Under the pieces are notes generated by a model. That model was not told the origin of the DNA and did no database searches. It worked only from the letters and a program-made list of their open reading frames with translations. A program made the position numbers and the translations under genes. Below, piece by piece: positions 35,240-44,020 of a DNA stretch of 64,000 bases; position 1 is the first letter of the stretch, and every line of letters starts with the position of its first letter. This DNA is from Alphaproteobacteria bacterium (GTDB lineage Bacteria; Pseudomonadota; Alphaproteobacteria; ATCC43930; CGMCC-115725): assembly GCA_028871455.1 (NCBI GenBank), contig JAGWNF010000002.1, positions 124,001 through 188,000 of the forward strand. Direction: 5' to 3'.

Positions 35240-36763
35240 GTGAGCGACACGCTCGCCCGCCGCGTTGCCAAAGGTGCGCTTTGGCTGATCGCCGCGCGGT
35301 GGGGCGTGCGGCTCATCGGCATCGCCAGCACCATCCTGCTGGCACGGCTGCTGCGGCCGACCGATTACGGTCTGGTCGGGATGGCGACGCTCCTCTATGC
35401 GCTGGTCCAGTCAGCCGGCGATTTCAGCCTCGACATGGATCTGATCCGGTCGGGATCGCGCGAGCGCGAACGTTACGACACGGTATGGACGCTCGAGATC
35501 GTGCGCGGCCTGCTGACCGCCGCGCTCGTCGTACTGCTTGCGATTCCTGCCGCGGCAATCCTGCACCAGCCGCATCTCATCGGTATCTCCGCCGTCATCG
35601 CCGCGATTGCCGCGATCTCGGGCTTCGCCAATGTGGGCGTGGTCGAATTCCGGAGCGAATTCGCTTTCGCGCGCGAGTGCGTCTACACCCTGGCCGTCAA
35701 GCTCGCCTCGTTCGTCGTCGCCGTACCGCTCGCCTTCGCCTGGCGCGATTATCGGGCGCTGGTCGCCGGCCTGGTCGCATCCGCCGTCGCGCGCGTCGTC
35801 CTTAGCTTCGCGCTTCATCCGTACCGGCCGCGATTGTCGCTCGCGCGCTTCCGCGAAGTCTTCGGCTTTTCCAAGTGGCTGTGGTTCTCGAGCCAACTCT
35901 TCTTCGTGCGCACGCGCAGCGACGAGTTGTTCGTCAGCAAATTCGTCGGGATTGCGGCGCTGGGCTTCTATCGTATCGCGCGCACCGTCGCCGAATTGCC
36001 GACTACCGAGTTGATCACGCCCGTGCTGGCGGCGATCTTTCCCGGCTTCTCGAAGCTTTCCGGCGCGGGCAAGACCCTCCGACGCGGCTATCTGGCGGTG
36101 CTGACGGGCGGGCTTTGCCTGATGGCGCCGCTGGCGTTCGGCCTGATGGTCACGGCCGACCTCGTGCTCGATCTGGGTTTCGGCCGACAGTGGTCGGCCG
36201 CCGTTCCGCTGCTGCGGCTACTCGCGTTTACCGGTCCGCTGGAGCTGCTCGTCGGCAACGCCTACGCGGTGTTTGTCGCGATGGGCCGGCCGCGGCTGTT
36301 CACCTACACGAGCTTGGTGAACGCTGCGGCATTTCTTGTGCTGCTCGCGCTGTTGGTGCCGACGCGCGGCGCCATCGGCGCCGCGATGGCACTGGTCGGC
36401 GCCAGCCTGGTCGGCGGCGGCCTCAACTTGATATTGGCGCAGCGGCTCGTCGAATTGCCGGCTCGCGATGTCGCCGAAGCGCTCTGGCGGCCGGTTACCG
36501 CCGCCGCGTCCATGGCGGCCTTCCTTGGCGCCTTCCGACAAGTCGTGAGTTTCGCACCCGGCGCCAGTGGCGAAGCGCTCATGCTCGCCGCGTGCGTCGC
36601 CCTCGGCGCGGCGATCTACACCGTCGTGCTGTTCGCGCTCTGGGCGGCCGGGGGGTATGCCAAAGGCGCCGAGGCGACCATCATCGAATTTGTCGGCACA
36701 CGCGTCCGGCCGAGATTCCCGGCACTGATGCGACTCGCCGCCGGCCGCCGCGGCGGCCGCTAG
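35240..36763 (+). CDS. Polysaccharide flippase (Wzx/MATE-like), first copy
   Basis: A 507-residue polytopic protein with about 12-14 helices. The start L-A-R-R-V-A-K-G-A-L-W-L-I-A-A-R-W, then L-A-R-L-L-R-P-T-D-Y-G-L-V-G-M-A, is typical of the oligosaccharide flippase (Polysacc_synt_3) family. It is expected to move lipid-linked repeat units across the inner membrane. GTG 35240 lies 7 bases after the xrtA stop with GAGGTCG upstream. A second, similar flippase is at 38350-39897. Confidence 0.9.
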   Translation: MSDTLARRVAKGALWLIAARWGVRLIGIASTILLARLLRPTDYGLVGMATLLYALVQSAGDFSLDMDLIRSGSRERERYDTVWTLEIVRGLLTAALVVLLAIPAAAILHQPHLIGISAVIAAIAAISGFANVGVVEFRSEFAFARECVYTLAVKLASFVVAVPLAFAWRDYRALVAGLVASAVARVVLSFALHPYRPRLSLARFREVFGFSKWLWFSSQLFFVRTRSDELFVSKFVGIAALGFYRIARTVAELPTTELITPVLAAIFPGFSKLSGAGKTLRRGYLAVLTGGLCLMAPLAFGLMVTADLVLDLGFGRQWSAAVPLLRLLAFTGPLELLVGNAYAVFVAMGRPRLFTYTSLVNAAAFLVLLALLVPTRGAIGAAMALVGASLVGGGLNLILAQRLVELPARDVAEALWRPVTAAASMAAFLGAFRQVVSFAPGASGEALMLAACVALGAAIYTVVLFALWAAGGYAKGAEATIIEFVGTRVRPRFPALMRLAAGRRGGR

Positions 36764-36767
36764 GGCG

Positions 36768-36986
36768 CTACCCGCGCCGCTGGCGTACCGCCGGCTGCGC
36801 TGCCCCGCTGCCGCGCTGTTTGGCGGCCACGCCCGCCGGCAGCGGCGTCTCGCCCGGCTCCTCGGGCTCGCGCATGGCGAAAAATCCGGTCGTCACGCCG
36901 TTGTTGCCGGCGCGATCGTTCACCACCGACCAATGGATCACCATGATGATGCCGATGAGCGCGAAGACGAAAAAGCCTGCTTCCAT
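36768..36986 (-). CDS. Small membrane protein beside the O-antigen-ligase-like gene
   Basis: A 72-residue protein: one N-terminal helix (F-F-V-F-A-L-I-G-I-I-M-V-I-H-W), then a soluble tail V-V-N-D-R-A-G-N-N-G-V-T-T-G-F-F-A-M-R-E-P with a basic, Pro/Ala-rich end. It lies 21 bases after the exosortase-linked ligase on the same strand, so it is probably co-transcribed. No family name comes to mind. The balanced composition and the membrane helix argue that it is real. Confidence 0.6.
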   Translation of the reverse strand: MEAGFFVFALIGIIMVIHWSVVNDRAGNNGVTTGFFAMREPEEPGETPLPAGVAAKQRGSGAAQPAVRQRRG

Positions 36987-37007
36987 GGTTCACCTATCCG
37001 GGTTGTC

Positions 37008-38339
37008 TCAATCGCCGACGCCCAATGCCGGCCGGGCCGCAGCCAGCCGGACCTTGGCCGCCTGGCGCGCCGCCTCGGGCGAGAACAGCAGCCGCTTGGG
37101 CTCGGGCGCGAGCTCCGCCACCACGATCCGGCGCGTCGCCGACAGCATCACGAGCAGCGTGAAATAGAAGTCCCAATACGACAGCGACAGGAACGAACCG
37201 CCGACGTAGTAGCCGACGAGGCCGACCATCGACATGTGGGCGAGGTCGTTTGCCCATTTAAGCTTGGGCACGTTCTTCGTTCGTCGAATGATGTAGCGGC
37301 AATTCTGGATGGCGACGACCGCCAGCGCGATCCAGAAGAACAGCGCCGGAAAGCCGTTCTCGCCCAGCACCTCGAACCAGATGCTGTGCACGGCGCGCGC
37401 GGTGGTGCCCGGCGAATACTGGTCCATCACCGACTGGATATACGGTCCCTTGAAACCGACGCCGACTAGCGGTCGCGCCAGCGCCATCTTGGTCGCCGCC
37501 GCCCACATCTCGATGCGGCCTTCGGCCGAGGCGTCCTGCTGATAGGTCTGAATCGTCTGAATACGCTCCACCCACTGCGCCGGCATGAAGCTGATCGAGA
37601 ACGCCAGCACGACGACGATAACGACGCCCGAGATCAGCTTCCGCTTGGAGTGCTGGAGCAGGAAGGGGAGCATGGCGACGAGCGCCAAGAACGAGCCGCG
37701 CGAATACGACGCGAGCACCGACAGCAAGCAGAGGCCCATGGCCACGCGCGAACCGATCCGGAGCAAATCGCTCTTCGACTGGCGGCCGAGGTAGTTGATC
37801 AGCGGCAGCAGCACGACCAGCGCGGCGGCGATCTGGTTGTTGTCGCCGATCACCGTCTGCGGCGGGCCCCAGATGCGGTAGTTGCCGCCGGTGACCAGAG
37901 CGAAGAGACCGCCCTTGATGCCGTAGAACGCGACCGCGATCACCATCACCCACATCAGCGCGTGGATGCGGACGCGATTGGTGAGCAGCGCCGCGGTGAC
38001 GAAGACGTAGATCATCGCCTTGGTGGTCAGCCACCATTTCGGCCAGGCCTCGGCGGGCACGATCGCAAAAGCCGTCGCGATGGTGTAGGCGACGATGAAA
38101 CCCACGAGCAGCCAGGTCGTGCGGTCGTTGGGAATCTTGCGCCGCTCGACCACCAGCCAGCCGAGAATGCCGGTCAAGCCGACGACCAGCGCGAACGGGA
38201 TGGCGTCGCTGATGCCCCAGGTCAGACGCTGCGGGCTGCCGAACGAGATGTAGGACCACAGCAGCACGGCCACGAACGGCGAAAAGAACGCCGCTGGCAG
38301 CATGGCGAAAATCGCGGTGGTGAAGATCAATGAGCGCAT
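37008..38339 (-). CDS. Exosortase A-associated O-glycosylation ligase / O-antigen ligase-like
   Basis: A 443-residue polytopic membrane protein with about 10-12 helices. It matches the Wzy/WaaL (O-antigen ligase) superfamily and the TIGR03097 type confined to exosortase A loci. Markers are W-S-Y-I-S-F-G-S-P-Q-R-L-T-W-G near the start, A-S-Y-S-R-G-S-F-L-A-L, and the long loop G-R-I-E-M-W...G-V-G-F-K-G-P...H-S-I-W-F-E-V-L-G-E-N-G. The loop His is a likely catalytic residue. It may polymerise the EPS or transfer glycan to PEP-CTERM proteins; which of the two is unproven for the family. Confidence 0.88.
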   Translation of the reverse strand: MRSLIFTTAIFAMLPAAFFSPFVAVLLWSYISFGSPQRLTWGISDAIPFALVVGLTGILGWLVVERRKIPNDRTTWLLVGFIVAYTIATAFAIVPAEAWPKWWLTTKAMIYVFVTAALLTNRVRIHALMWVMVIAVAFYGIKGGLFALVTGGNYRIWGPPQTVIGDNNQIAAALVVLLPLINYLGRQSKSDLLRIGSRVAMGLCLLSVLASYSRGSFLALVAMLPFLLQHSKRKLISGVVIVVVLAFSISFMPAQWVERIQTIQTYQQDASAEGRIEMWAAATKMALARPLVGVGFKGPYIQSVMDQYSPGTTARAVHSIWFEVLGENGFPALFFWIALAVVAIQNCRYIIRRTKNVPKLKWANDLAHMSMVGLVGYYVGGSFLSLSYWDFYFTLLVMLSATRRIVVAELAPEPKRLLFSPEAARQAAKVRLAAARPALGVGD

Positions 38340-38349
38340 GAGCGGGTCC

Positions 38350-39897
38350 TCAAGTCCGGGCGTGCAGCCAGCCGCGGGGCAGGAAGCGAGCGGCTGCCGC
38401 GGCGGCGGTCGTGATCAGGTGGCGTTCGGCGCCGGCGGGGTTGCCGGAAAGGCGCCATGCGGCATATTGCGTCGCGATGTGCGTCAGACCGCCGGCAACG
38501 CAAAGCGCGGCGAAGCGGATCAGGCCGGTGGCGAAGTCGCGCGGCTCGGGCCAAATCCCGGACAGCCAGAGCACGACCGCCGTCATCACCAGCGCCGCGA
38601 GCGCCGTGCGCCAGACTCCGGCCAATACGGCGCGGAACGGAATGCCGGCGAGGGGCAGGATATTGGCCGACCACAGCATCATGTTGAACACCGCGGTGAC
38701 CATCATCGCGAAGGCCGCGCCGTTGATGCCGGCGAACCAGGCGCCGGCGATGATCGCCGGAATCCGCACCGCGAGCGCGACCGCGAACACGCCGACGAAT
38801 CGCCGCTGGCGATGCGTCACGAGGTAGAGATTGTGCGTGTAGTGACCGATCGAGTCGAAGAGCGCCGCGAGGGCGCAGAACCGCACCAGGGGAATGGCGG
38901 CGACCCATTTCCAGCCGAAGAACAGATCGACAATCGGCTGCGCCAGCAGCGCGATGCCGATCGCCATCGGCGTCACGACGGCAACACTCAAGAACAGTCC
39001 GTCGAGCGTCTGGCGGCGGAGCTGCGGCATGTCGTGCACGGACCGCGACATGCCGGCATACATCGGGCCGCGCACCGGCGCGGCGACCTCACTCGCCGGC
39101 AAGGACGCAACCCGATTGGCGACCTGATAGAGGCCGATCGCCGCCGGTCCCGCGACGCGACCGGTGAGGAACGTCATGGCATAGGAGTCGACCACCCATT
39201 CGAGGTTGGCGACCAGCAGCCACTTCGAGAAGTCGAACAGGTCGCGCCAGCCGGCCAGGCTCAGCCGCGGCCGGTACGAGCTCATGGCGTAGCTCAGCGC
39301 CGTCATCGACAGGCGCGTCGCGGCGATACCGGCCATCAACGCCCAGTAGTTGCGCAGTGCGAAGGCGAGCGGCAGCGCGACGCCGACGCCGACCAGCTTG
39401 CCGAAGATCTGGAAGCGGAAGAAGCGGTCGAATTCGAGCCGGCGCTGGAAATCGACGACGCCGATGTTCTCCAGACCCTGAAGCAGCGTGATGACGGCGA
39501 GCGCATCGGCGAGTTGCACGACGCGCGGATCGGCGACGAAGTCGGCGAGCCAGGGACCGGCCATTACAATGCCCAGCGCCATGACCGCGTTGCGCATCAG
39601 GCCGAGCGTCCACGCCGTGTCGTAGTGCTCGCGTTGCGGCGCCGTCATCCGGACCAAGCCGGCTTCGAACGACAACTCGCCGAGAATTTCGAGAATGGCG
39701 AGGGCGGCAGTGACCAGGCCGACGACGCCGAAATCCGACGGCGCCAGGAGCCGCAGCAGGATCAGCGAGCTGACCATGCCGATGAGCCGGAACACGCCGC
39801 GCAGCGCCACCATGAACACGACGCTGCGCGCGATCTTGCGGCCGAGCGAGGCTTCGAGCACGGCCGGAACGGCGATGTTCGCCGGCGCGTCGGTCAT
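38350..39897 (-). CDS. Polysaccharide flippase (Wzx/MATE-like), second copy
   Basis: A 515-residue multi-helix protein, similar in plan to the flippase at 35240 (L-L-R-L-L-A-P-S-D-F-G-V-V-G-L-V against L-A-R-L-L-R-P-T-D-Y-G-L-V-G-M-A, and Y-R-P-R-L-S-L-A in both). ATG 39897 is chosen because the upstream extension of the frame has no membrane or family character. It is followed by the ligase-like gene after 10 bases. Two flippases suggest two lipid-linked products or an old duplication. Confidence 0.88.
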   Translation of the reverse strand: MTDAPANIAVPAVLEASLGRKIARSVVFMVALRGVFRLIGMVSSLILLRLLAPSDFGVVGLVTAALAILEILGELSFEAGLVRMTAPQREHYDTAWTLGLMRNAVMALGIVMAGPWLADFVADPRVVQLADALAVITLLQGLENIGVVDFQRRLEFDRFFRFQIFGKLVGVGVALPLAFALRNYWALMAGIAATRLSMTALSYAMSSYRPRLSLAGWRDLFDFSKWLLVANLEWVVDSYAMTFLTGRVAGPAAIGLYQVANRVASLPASEVAAPVRGPMYAGMSRSVHDMPQLRRQTLDGLFLSVAVVTPMAIGIALLAQPIVDLFFGWKWVAAIPLVRFCALAALFDSIGHYTHNLYLVTHRQRRFVGVFAVALAVRIPAIIAGAWFAGINGAAFAMMVTAVFNMMLWSANILPLAGIPFRAVLAGVWRTALAALVMTAVVLWLSGIWPEPRDFATGLIRFAALCVAGGLTHIATQYAAWRLSGNPAGAERHLITTAAAAAARFLPRGWLHART

Positions 39898-40141
39898 CGC
39901 CGGCCCGCGCCGGAACACGCTTGCGCGGCGCCCTTCGCCCTCGTCGAAATCATCGAAACCCCTGGCAAATCCTCGGCTTTTATACCGCCAAAGGCCTAAA
40001 TTTCCGGTTACTGCCAGAGGGTTAACGCCGGCTCGGGTGAACGCTCTGTTAACTGGAAATTCGTCGCTGGCGGCGACAATCGCGATGGCGCGGAGACCGT
40101 CTTTCGCGCCCGTTTTCGCTTGCGCCAGAGACCGTTCGCCG
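39898..40141. promoter_or_regulatory. Divergent promoter gap, second flippase / GT2 operon
   Basis: A 244-base gap with two GTTAAC words, near 40020 and 40047, and an AT-richer core (CTTTTATACCG and CCTAAATTTCC, about 39975-40005). It should hold promoters for the minus-strand flippase and the plus-strand tailoring operon. No gene is seen. Confidence 0.4.
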
Positions 40142-41101
40142 ATGCCCGATTCCCGTTCCGCGCTCGCCGTTCGTCGTCGCGCTTCGCCGGCGCCAGTTGC
40201 GCGGCCGCTCGTCTCGGTCGTCATGCCCATGTTTAATGCGGCATTAACCATCGAGCGGGCGATCAACTCGGTCCGGGCGCAGACCTACGCCGACTGGGAG
40301 ATGATCTGCGTCGACGACGCCAGCGCCGACGATACCGTCGAGCGCGTCGCCGCCATCGACGATCCGCGCATCCGCGTCATCCGTCTCGACGGCAACGGCG
40401 GTCCGGCGCGCGCGCGCAACCTCGCCATCGCCGCCGCCAAAGGCGAGCTCGTCGCCTTTCTGGACGCCGACGACGAGTGGCTGCCGGACAAGCTCGCGCG
40501 CCAGGTCGCGCTGCTCGACGCCGACGCCGGTCTCGCGCTGGTCGTGACCGACATGCGCGTCACGACGGTGGACGGCGGCGAGGGCAGCTCGGTCTATGCG
40601 CGGCAGCCGCCGGTGTCCGGCATCGACGCCTGGAAGACTCTGCTCGCATCGTCGTTCATCGCCACGTCGGCGGTGATGACGCGCCGTGCCTTGCTGGACC
40701 GGGTCGGCGGATTCAACCCCGAACTGGTGACCGGCGAGGATCAAGACCTGTTCATCCGCCTCGCGATGATTGGACGCGTGCACGCCATCTCCGACAGCCT
40801 CGCCGTGTACCACTGGATGCCGCGGAGCTACTCCACCGGCCATGCGGCGCGCCAGGCCCGCGACGTGATCGCGATGGTGCGGCAGCACTTGCGGCAACTA
40901 GGCGATCGCTTGTCGCGCGCCGAGCGGCGGACGATTCTCGGCCGCCGGTATGAGCGCCTCGGCGCCAATCTGATGGATTCCGGCGCCCGGTTGCGCGGTG
41001 CATGGCTGATGCTGCGAGCGGCCGCGCTCGGCCGCGCGCCGTTCCGCAATCTGATCGCCGTTCCCCGCCGGTTGCTGCGCGGCGCCGGATCCACGCGATG
41101 A
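40142..41101 (+). CDS. Family 2 glycosyltransferase
   Basis: About 319 residues, GT-A fold: V-S-V-V-M-P-M-F-N-A-A near the start, the D-D-A-S pair, G-P-A-R-A-R-N, then D-A-D-D-E-W as the metal/sugar-nucleotide D-x-D and G-E-D-Q-D-L-F for the acceptor side. It adds one sugar to a lipid-linked oligosaccharide, donor unknown. ATG 40142 is the nearest start to the domain; ATG 40085 is in frame but adds only a basic stretch. Codons 31-36 include a TTA leucine inside a TTAA-N7-TTAAC word. The stop overlaps the next gene by 4 bases (ATGA). Confidence 0.88.
   Translation: MPDSRSALAVRRRASPAPVARPLVSVVMPMFNAALTIERAINSVRAQTYADWEMICVDDASADDTVERVAAIDDPRIRVIRLDGNGGPARARNLAIAAAKGELVAFLDADDEWLPDKLARQVALLDADAGLALVVTDMRVTTVDGGEGSSVYARQPPVSGIDAWKTLLASSFIATSAVMTRRALLDRVGGFNPELVTGEDQDLFIRLAMIGRVHAISDSLAVYHWMPRSYSTGHAARQARDVIAMVRQHLRQLGDRLSRAERRTILGRRYERLGANLMDSGARLRGAWLMLRAAALGRAPFRNLIAVPRRLLRGAGSTR
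40233..40248 (+). promoter_or_regulatory. CtrA-like full site inside the GT2 gene
   Basis: TTAATGCGGCATTAAC fits TTAA-N7-TTAAC exactly, the full CtrA recognition pattern, and continues as TTAACCAT. It falls ~90 bases into the coding region and uses the rare codon TTA. It may be chance or an intragenic site. Confidence 0.35.
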
Positions 41102-42105
41102 CCACGCAATTCGCGGCCGAATTGTCGCCGGACGACGTGCTGCGGATCCTCGCCGGCCGCCGCATCGGTGAGGTCCCGCTGGAAGACTGTCGCGTGGTCG
41201 GCCCGGTTCGCGTCGGCCCGGCGTCGCGTCTGTTCCGCTGCACGAGCACGGAATTTCCCGACGGCATCGCGCTCAAGTTCTGTCTCACCAGCGATGGGCG
41301 CCGCGATTTCGAGACTGCGGAGCGGCAGGCCGCCGCCCTCGAGCGTATCGCCGGCCTCGCATCGCGCAGCGCCGCGCCCGTCCGCGTGGTGCGTGCCCTC
41401 GGCCTGATCGAGGAGCAGGCGTGCCTGATGATGGAATGGGTCGATGGCCGCTCGGTCGCGTCGGTGCTGGGCGGCGCCATGACCGGCGAGGCGGAGGTCA
41501 AGGCGTGGGCGAATGAGGCAGGACGCTGGCTGCACGGATTCCATGCGATGCACCGGCTCGCCGACCGGCCGATGAGCTGCGCCGTCATGCTCGCCAATCT
41601 TGCCCTGCACGGGCCGGCCGCGCCGGCGCTGCAATCGAACCGCAGCTTCGCGCAGGCCCATGCGGCGCTCGAACGTACGGCGGCCCGGATCGCCGCCATC
41701 GCCGTTCCGTTCGCGCATCATCACGGCGATTTCAAAGCCGAAAACCTGATGGTGACGAAGGACGGCCTGGTCGGGCTCGACATCGCGGCGTATTGGGACG
41801 ATGCCGTGACGCTCGATTTGGCCAAATTCATCCGCGATCTGATCTTTCATTCCTGGCGGCCGACTGCGTGGCTGCTCGGCCGTCGCCACGACGCCGTCGC
41901 CGCGGCCTTCCTCGACGGTTACGGGTTCGCCGGCGCGCCGCTTTGGCGCGGTCCGCTGCAATGGGCCGAGTTGCACGGCTTGCTGCGCTTCTGGATCGAA
42001 CATGTCTCGGCGCCGCCAAATCCGATCCGCGATTCCTACGAGCGCTATCGTTTCGAACAATGTGTCGCGGCGGCGACCGAAGCGCTGACCGCGGCGACCG
42101 GGTGA
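41098..42105 (+). CDS. Aminoglycoside-phosphotransferase-fold kinase
   Basis: A 335-residue protein of the APH/choline-kinase fold. The catalytic loop H-H-H-G-D211-F-K-A-E-N216 and the D228 of G-L-D-I-A are intact, and M-M-E-W-V-D-G marks the hinge. Its place inside a glycosyltransferase operon, coupled by ATGA to the GT2 gene and by GTGA to the methyltransferase, points to phosphorylation of a sugar, a lipid carrier or another EPS intermediate rather than drug resistance. The substrate is not visible from sequence. Confidence 0.82.
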   Translation: MTTQFAAELSPDDVLRILAGRRIGEVPLEDCRVVGPVRVGPASRLFRCTSTEFPDGIALKFCLTSDGRRDFETAERQAAALERIAGLASRSAAPVRVVRALGLIEEQACLMMEWVDGRSVASVLGGAMTGEAEVKAWANEAGRWLHGFHAMHRLADRPMSCAVMLANLALHGPAAPALQSNRSFAQAHAALERTAARIAAIAVPFAHHHGDFKAENLMVTKDGLVGLDIAAYWDDAVTLDLAKFIRDLIFHSWRPTAWLLGRRHDAVAAAFLDGYGFAGAPLWRGPLQWAELHGLLRFWIEHVSAPPNPIRDSYERYRFEQCVAAATEALTAATG

Positions 42106-42110
42106 GCGCG

Positions 42111-42794
42111 ATGGACGACTTGCACTACGGCAAGGCCTGGGATCCGACGCGGCATTATCAGAACGCCGCGATCGCCGCCGATTACGACCGCGCGCGCTTC
42201 TCGGGCCCGGCCGGCCGGCTGTTCAATTTCCTCGATCGTCGCGCGGTGCATCGCGCGCTGGTCGATTTGCCCCGGACCTTCACGTTCGCCGATACGCCGT
42301 GCGGCACCGGCCGGCTTGCCGAAATCGCGCTGGCGCGCGGCTTCGCCGTGCACGGGATCGACATCGCGCCCGAGATGCTCGCGGTGGCGCATCGGCGCCT
42401 CGCCGCGTTCGGCGACCGCTTTACGTCCGCCATCGCCGACATCCGCAAGCTCGACGGCGCGCGCAGCTTCGACGTTGTCCTGTCGGCACGTTTCCTGATG
42501 CATTTTCCGCTCGACGAACAGGTGATGCTGATCGGCACGCTGGCGCGGCTCGCGCGCCGCCGTCTGATCCTCACGCACGGCCTCGACACCCGGTTCCACC
42601 GCTGGCGGCGCGCGCTGAAGCGCGCCACGGGTCTCTTCCAGAATCCGGCGGCCTTTCCCGTCACCGAGGCGCGGCTCGCGGACATGCTGGCTGCCGTCGG
42701 CTTCCGCGAGATTCGTCGCCATCGCATTCTGCCGTTGCTGAGCGAAGCTGTCGTGATTGTTGCCGAACCAATCGCAGAGGCGATAACGCCATGA
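42111..42794 (+). CDS. Class I SAM-dependent methyltransferase
   Basis: A 227-residue methyltransferase. Motif I is A-D-T-P-C-G-T-G-R-L-A, post-I is V-H-G-I-D-I-A-P-E-M-L, and motif IV lies at F-D-V-V-L-S-A-R-F-L. It is expected to cap or decorate a sugar. ATG 42111 is annotated; a GTG at 42102 overlapping the previous stop (GTGA) is an equal candidate and would fit the coupling pattern of this operon. Its stop overlaps the following glycosyltransferase by 4 bases. Confidence 0.85.
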   Translation: MDDLHYGKAWDPTRHYQNAAIAADYDRARFSGPAGRLFNFLDRRAVHRALVDLPRTFTFADTPCGTGRLAEIALARGFAVHGIDIAPEMLAVAHRRLAAFGDRFTSAIADIRKLDGARSFDVVLSARFLMHFPLDEQVMLIGTLARLARRRLILTHGLDTRFHRWRRALKRATGLFQNPAAFPVTEARLADMLAAVGFREIRRHRILPLLSEAVVIVAEPIAEAITP

Positions 42795-44020
42795 GCCGCA
42801 TCTATCGTGCTCCGGACGCGGGCGGCGGGGGCACGGCGCCGAAGATCCGGATTCTGACTTTCACCACGCTCTATCCGAACGCGGCGCAACCGAGCCACGG
42901 CGTGTTCGTCGAGAACCGCCTGCGCCACCTGGTCGCGAGCGGACGCGCCACGGCCTGCGTCCTCGCGCCGGTGCCTTGGTTCCCGTCGGCGCGTCCGGCT
43001 TTCGGTCGTTACGCGCGTTTCGCTCAGGTGCCGGCGGAAGAGACGCGCCATGACCTGGCCGTCCATCACCCGCGTTATCCGGTCTTGCCCAAGGTCGGGA
43101 TGACCGTCGCGCCGGCGCTGCTCTTCGCGGCCGCGCTGCCGGCGGCACGACGCCTCGTCGCGACCCAGGACTTCGATCTGATCGACGCCCATTACGCCTA
43201 TCCCGACGGCGTGGCCGCGGCGATGCTGGGCCGCGCGCTGGGCAAGCCGGTGGTCATCACGGCGCGCGGTACCGACGTCAACCTGATTCCACGCCACATC
43301 TTGCCGCGTCGCATGATCCGCTGGGCGGCGTCGCACGCCGCCGCCGTGATCACCGTGGCGGACGCGCTCCAGGCGCCGCTCGTCAAGCTCGGCGTGCCGG
43401 CGTCGCACCTCATCACGTTGCGCAACGGCGTCGATTTGTCGTTGTTCCGACCGCGGAACCGCGCCGCGGCCCGGCAGACGTTCGGCTTCGAGGGCAATAC
43501 CCTGCTGTCGGTCGGTCATCTGATCGAGCGCAAAGGTCACCATCACACTATCGGCGCGCTACCGCGCCTGCCGGCGTTCACGTTGGCGATCGCCGGCGAA
43601 GGTCCGCAACACGGTGCCCTGATCGGCCTGGCGCAGCGGCTTGGCGTCGCGTCCCGCGTGCGCTTCCTCGGCGCCTTGCCGCACGACGAACTGCCGGCGC
43701 TCTATTCGGCGGCCGACGCGCTGGTGCTGGCGTCGTCGCGCGAAGGCTGGCCGAACGTGCTGCTCGAGGCGATGGCCTGCGGCACGCCGGTCGTCGCGTC
43801 GGATACTTGGGGCAATCCGGAGATCGTCGCCGATCCGGCCGCCGGCGTCCTGATCAGTGAAACCGGTCCCGATGGCGTCGCCGAGGCGGTTTGCCGGCTG
43901 TTTGCCGCGCCGCCGCCGCGGGTCGCGACGCGCCGCTACGCCGAGCGCTTCTCCTGGGATGCGATCACCGAAGGCCAATTGCGCCTGTTCGGCGACATCC
44001 TCGCCGGAGCCGAACGGTGA
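42791..44020 (+). CDS. Family 4 glycosyltransferase
   Basis: A 409-residue GT-B enzyme. The N-terminal domain opens F-T-T-L-Y-P-N-A-A-Q-P-S-H-G-V-F-V-E-N-R, and the C-terminal domain has S-V-G-H-L-I-E-R-K-G-H and S-S-R-E-G-W-P-N-V-L-L-E-A-M-A-C-G-T-P-V-V, the E-x7-E donor site of GT4. It belongs to the coupled chain GT2-kinase-methyltransferase-GT4-deacetylase. The order suggests joint assembly and trimming of one repeat unit. Confidence 0.9.
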   Translation: MSRIYRAPDAGGGGTAPKIRILTFTTLYPNAAQPSHGVFVENRLRHLVASGRATACVLAPVPWFPSARPAFGRYARFAQVPAEETRHDLAVHHPRYPVLPKVGMTVAPALLFAAALPAARRLVATQDFDLIDAHYAYPDGVAAAMLGRALGKPVVITARGTDVNLIPRHILPRRMIRWAASHAAAVITVADALQAPLVKLGVPASHLITLRNGVDLSLFRPRNRAAARQTFGFEGNTLLSVGHLIERKGHHHTIGALPRLPAFTLAIAGEGPQHGALIGLAQRLGVASRVRFLGALPHDELPALYSAADALVLASSREGWPNVLLEAMACGTPVVASDTWGNPEIVADPAAGVLISETGPDGVAEAVCRLFAAPPPRVATRRYAERFSWDAITEGQLRLFGDILAGAER

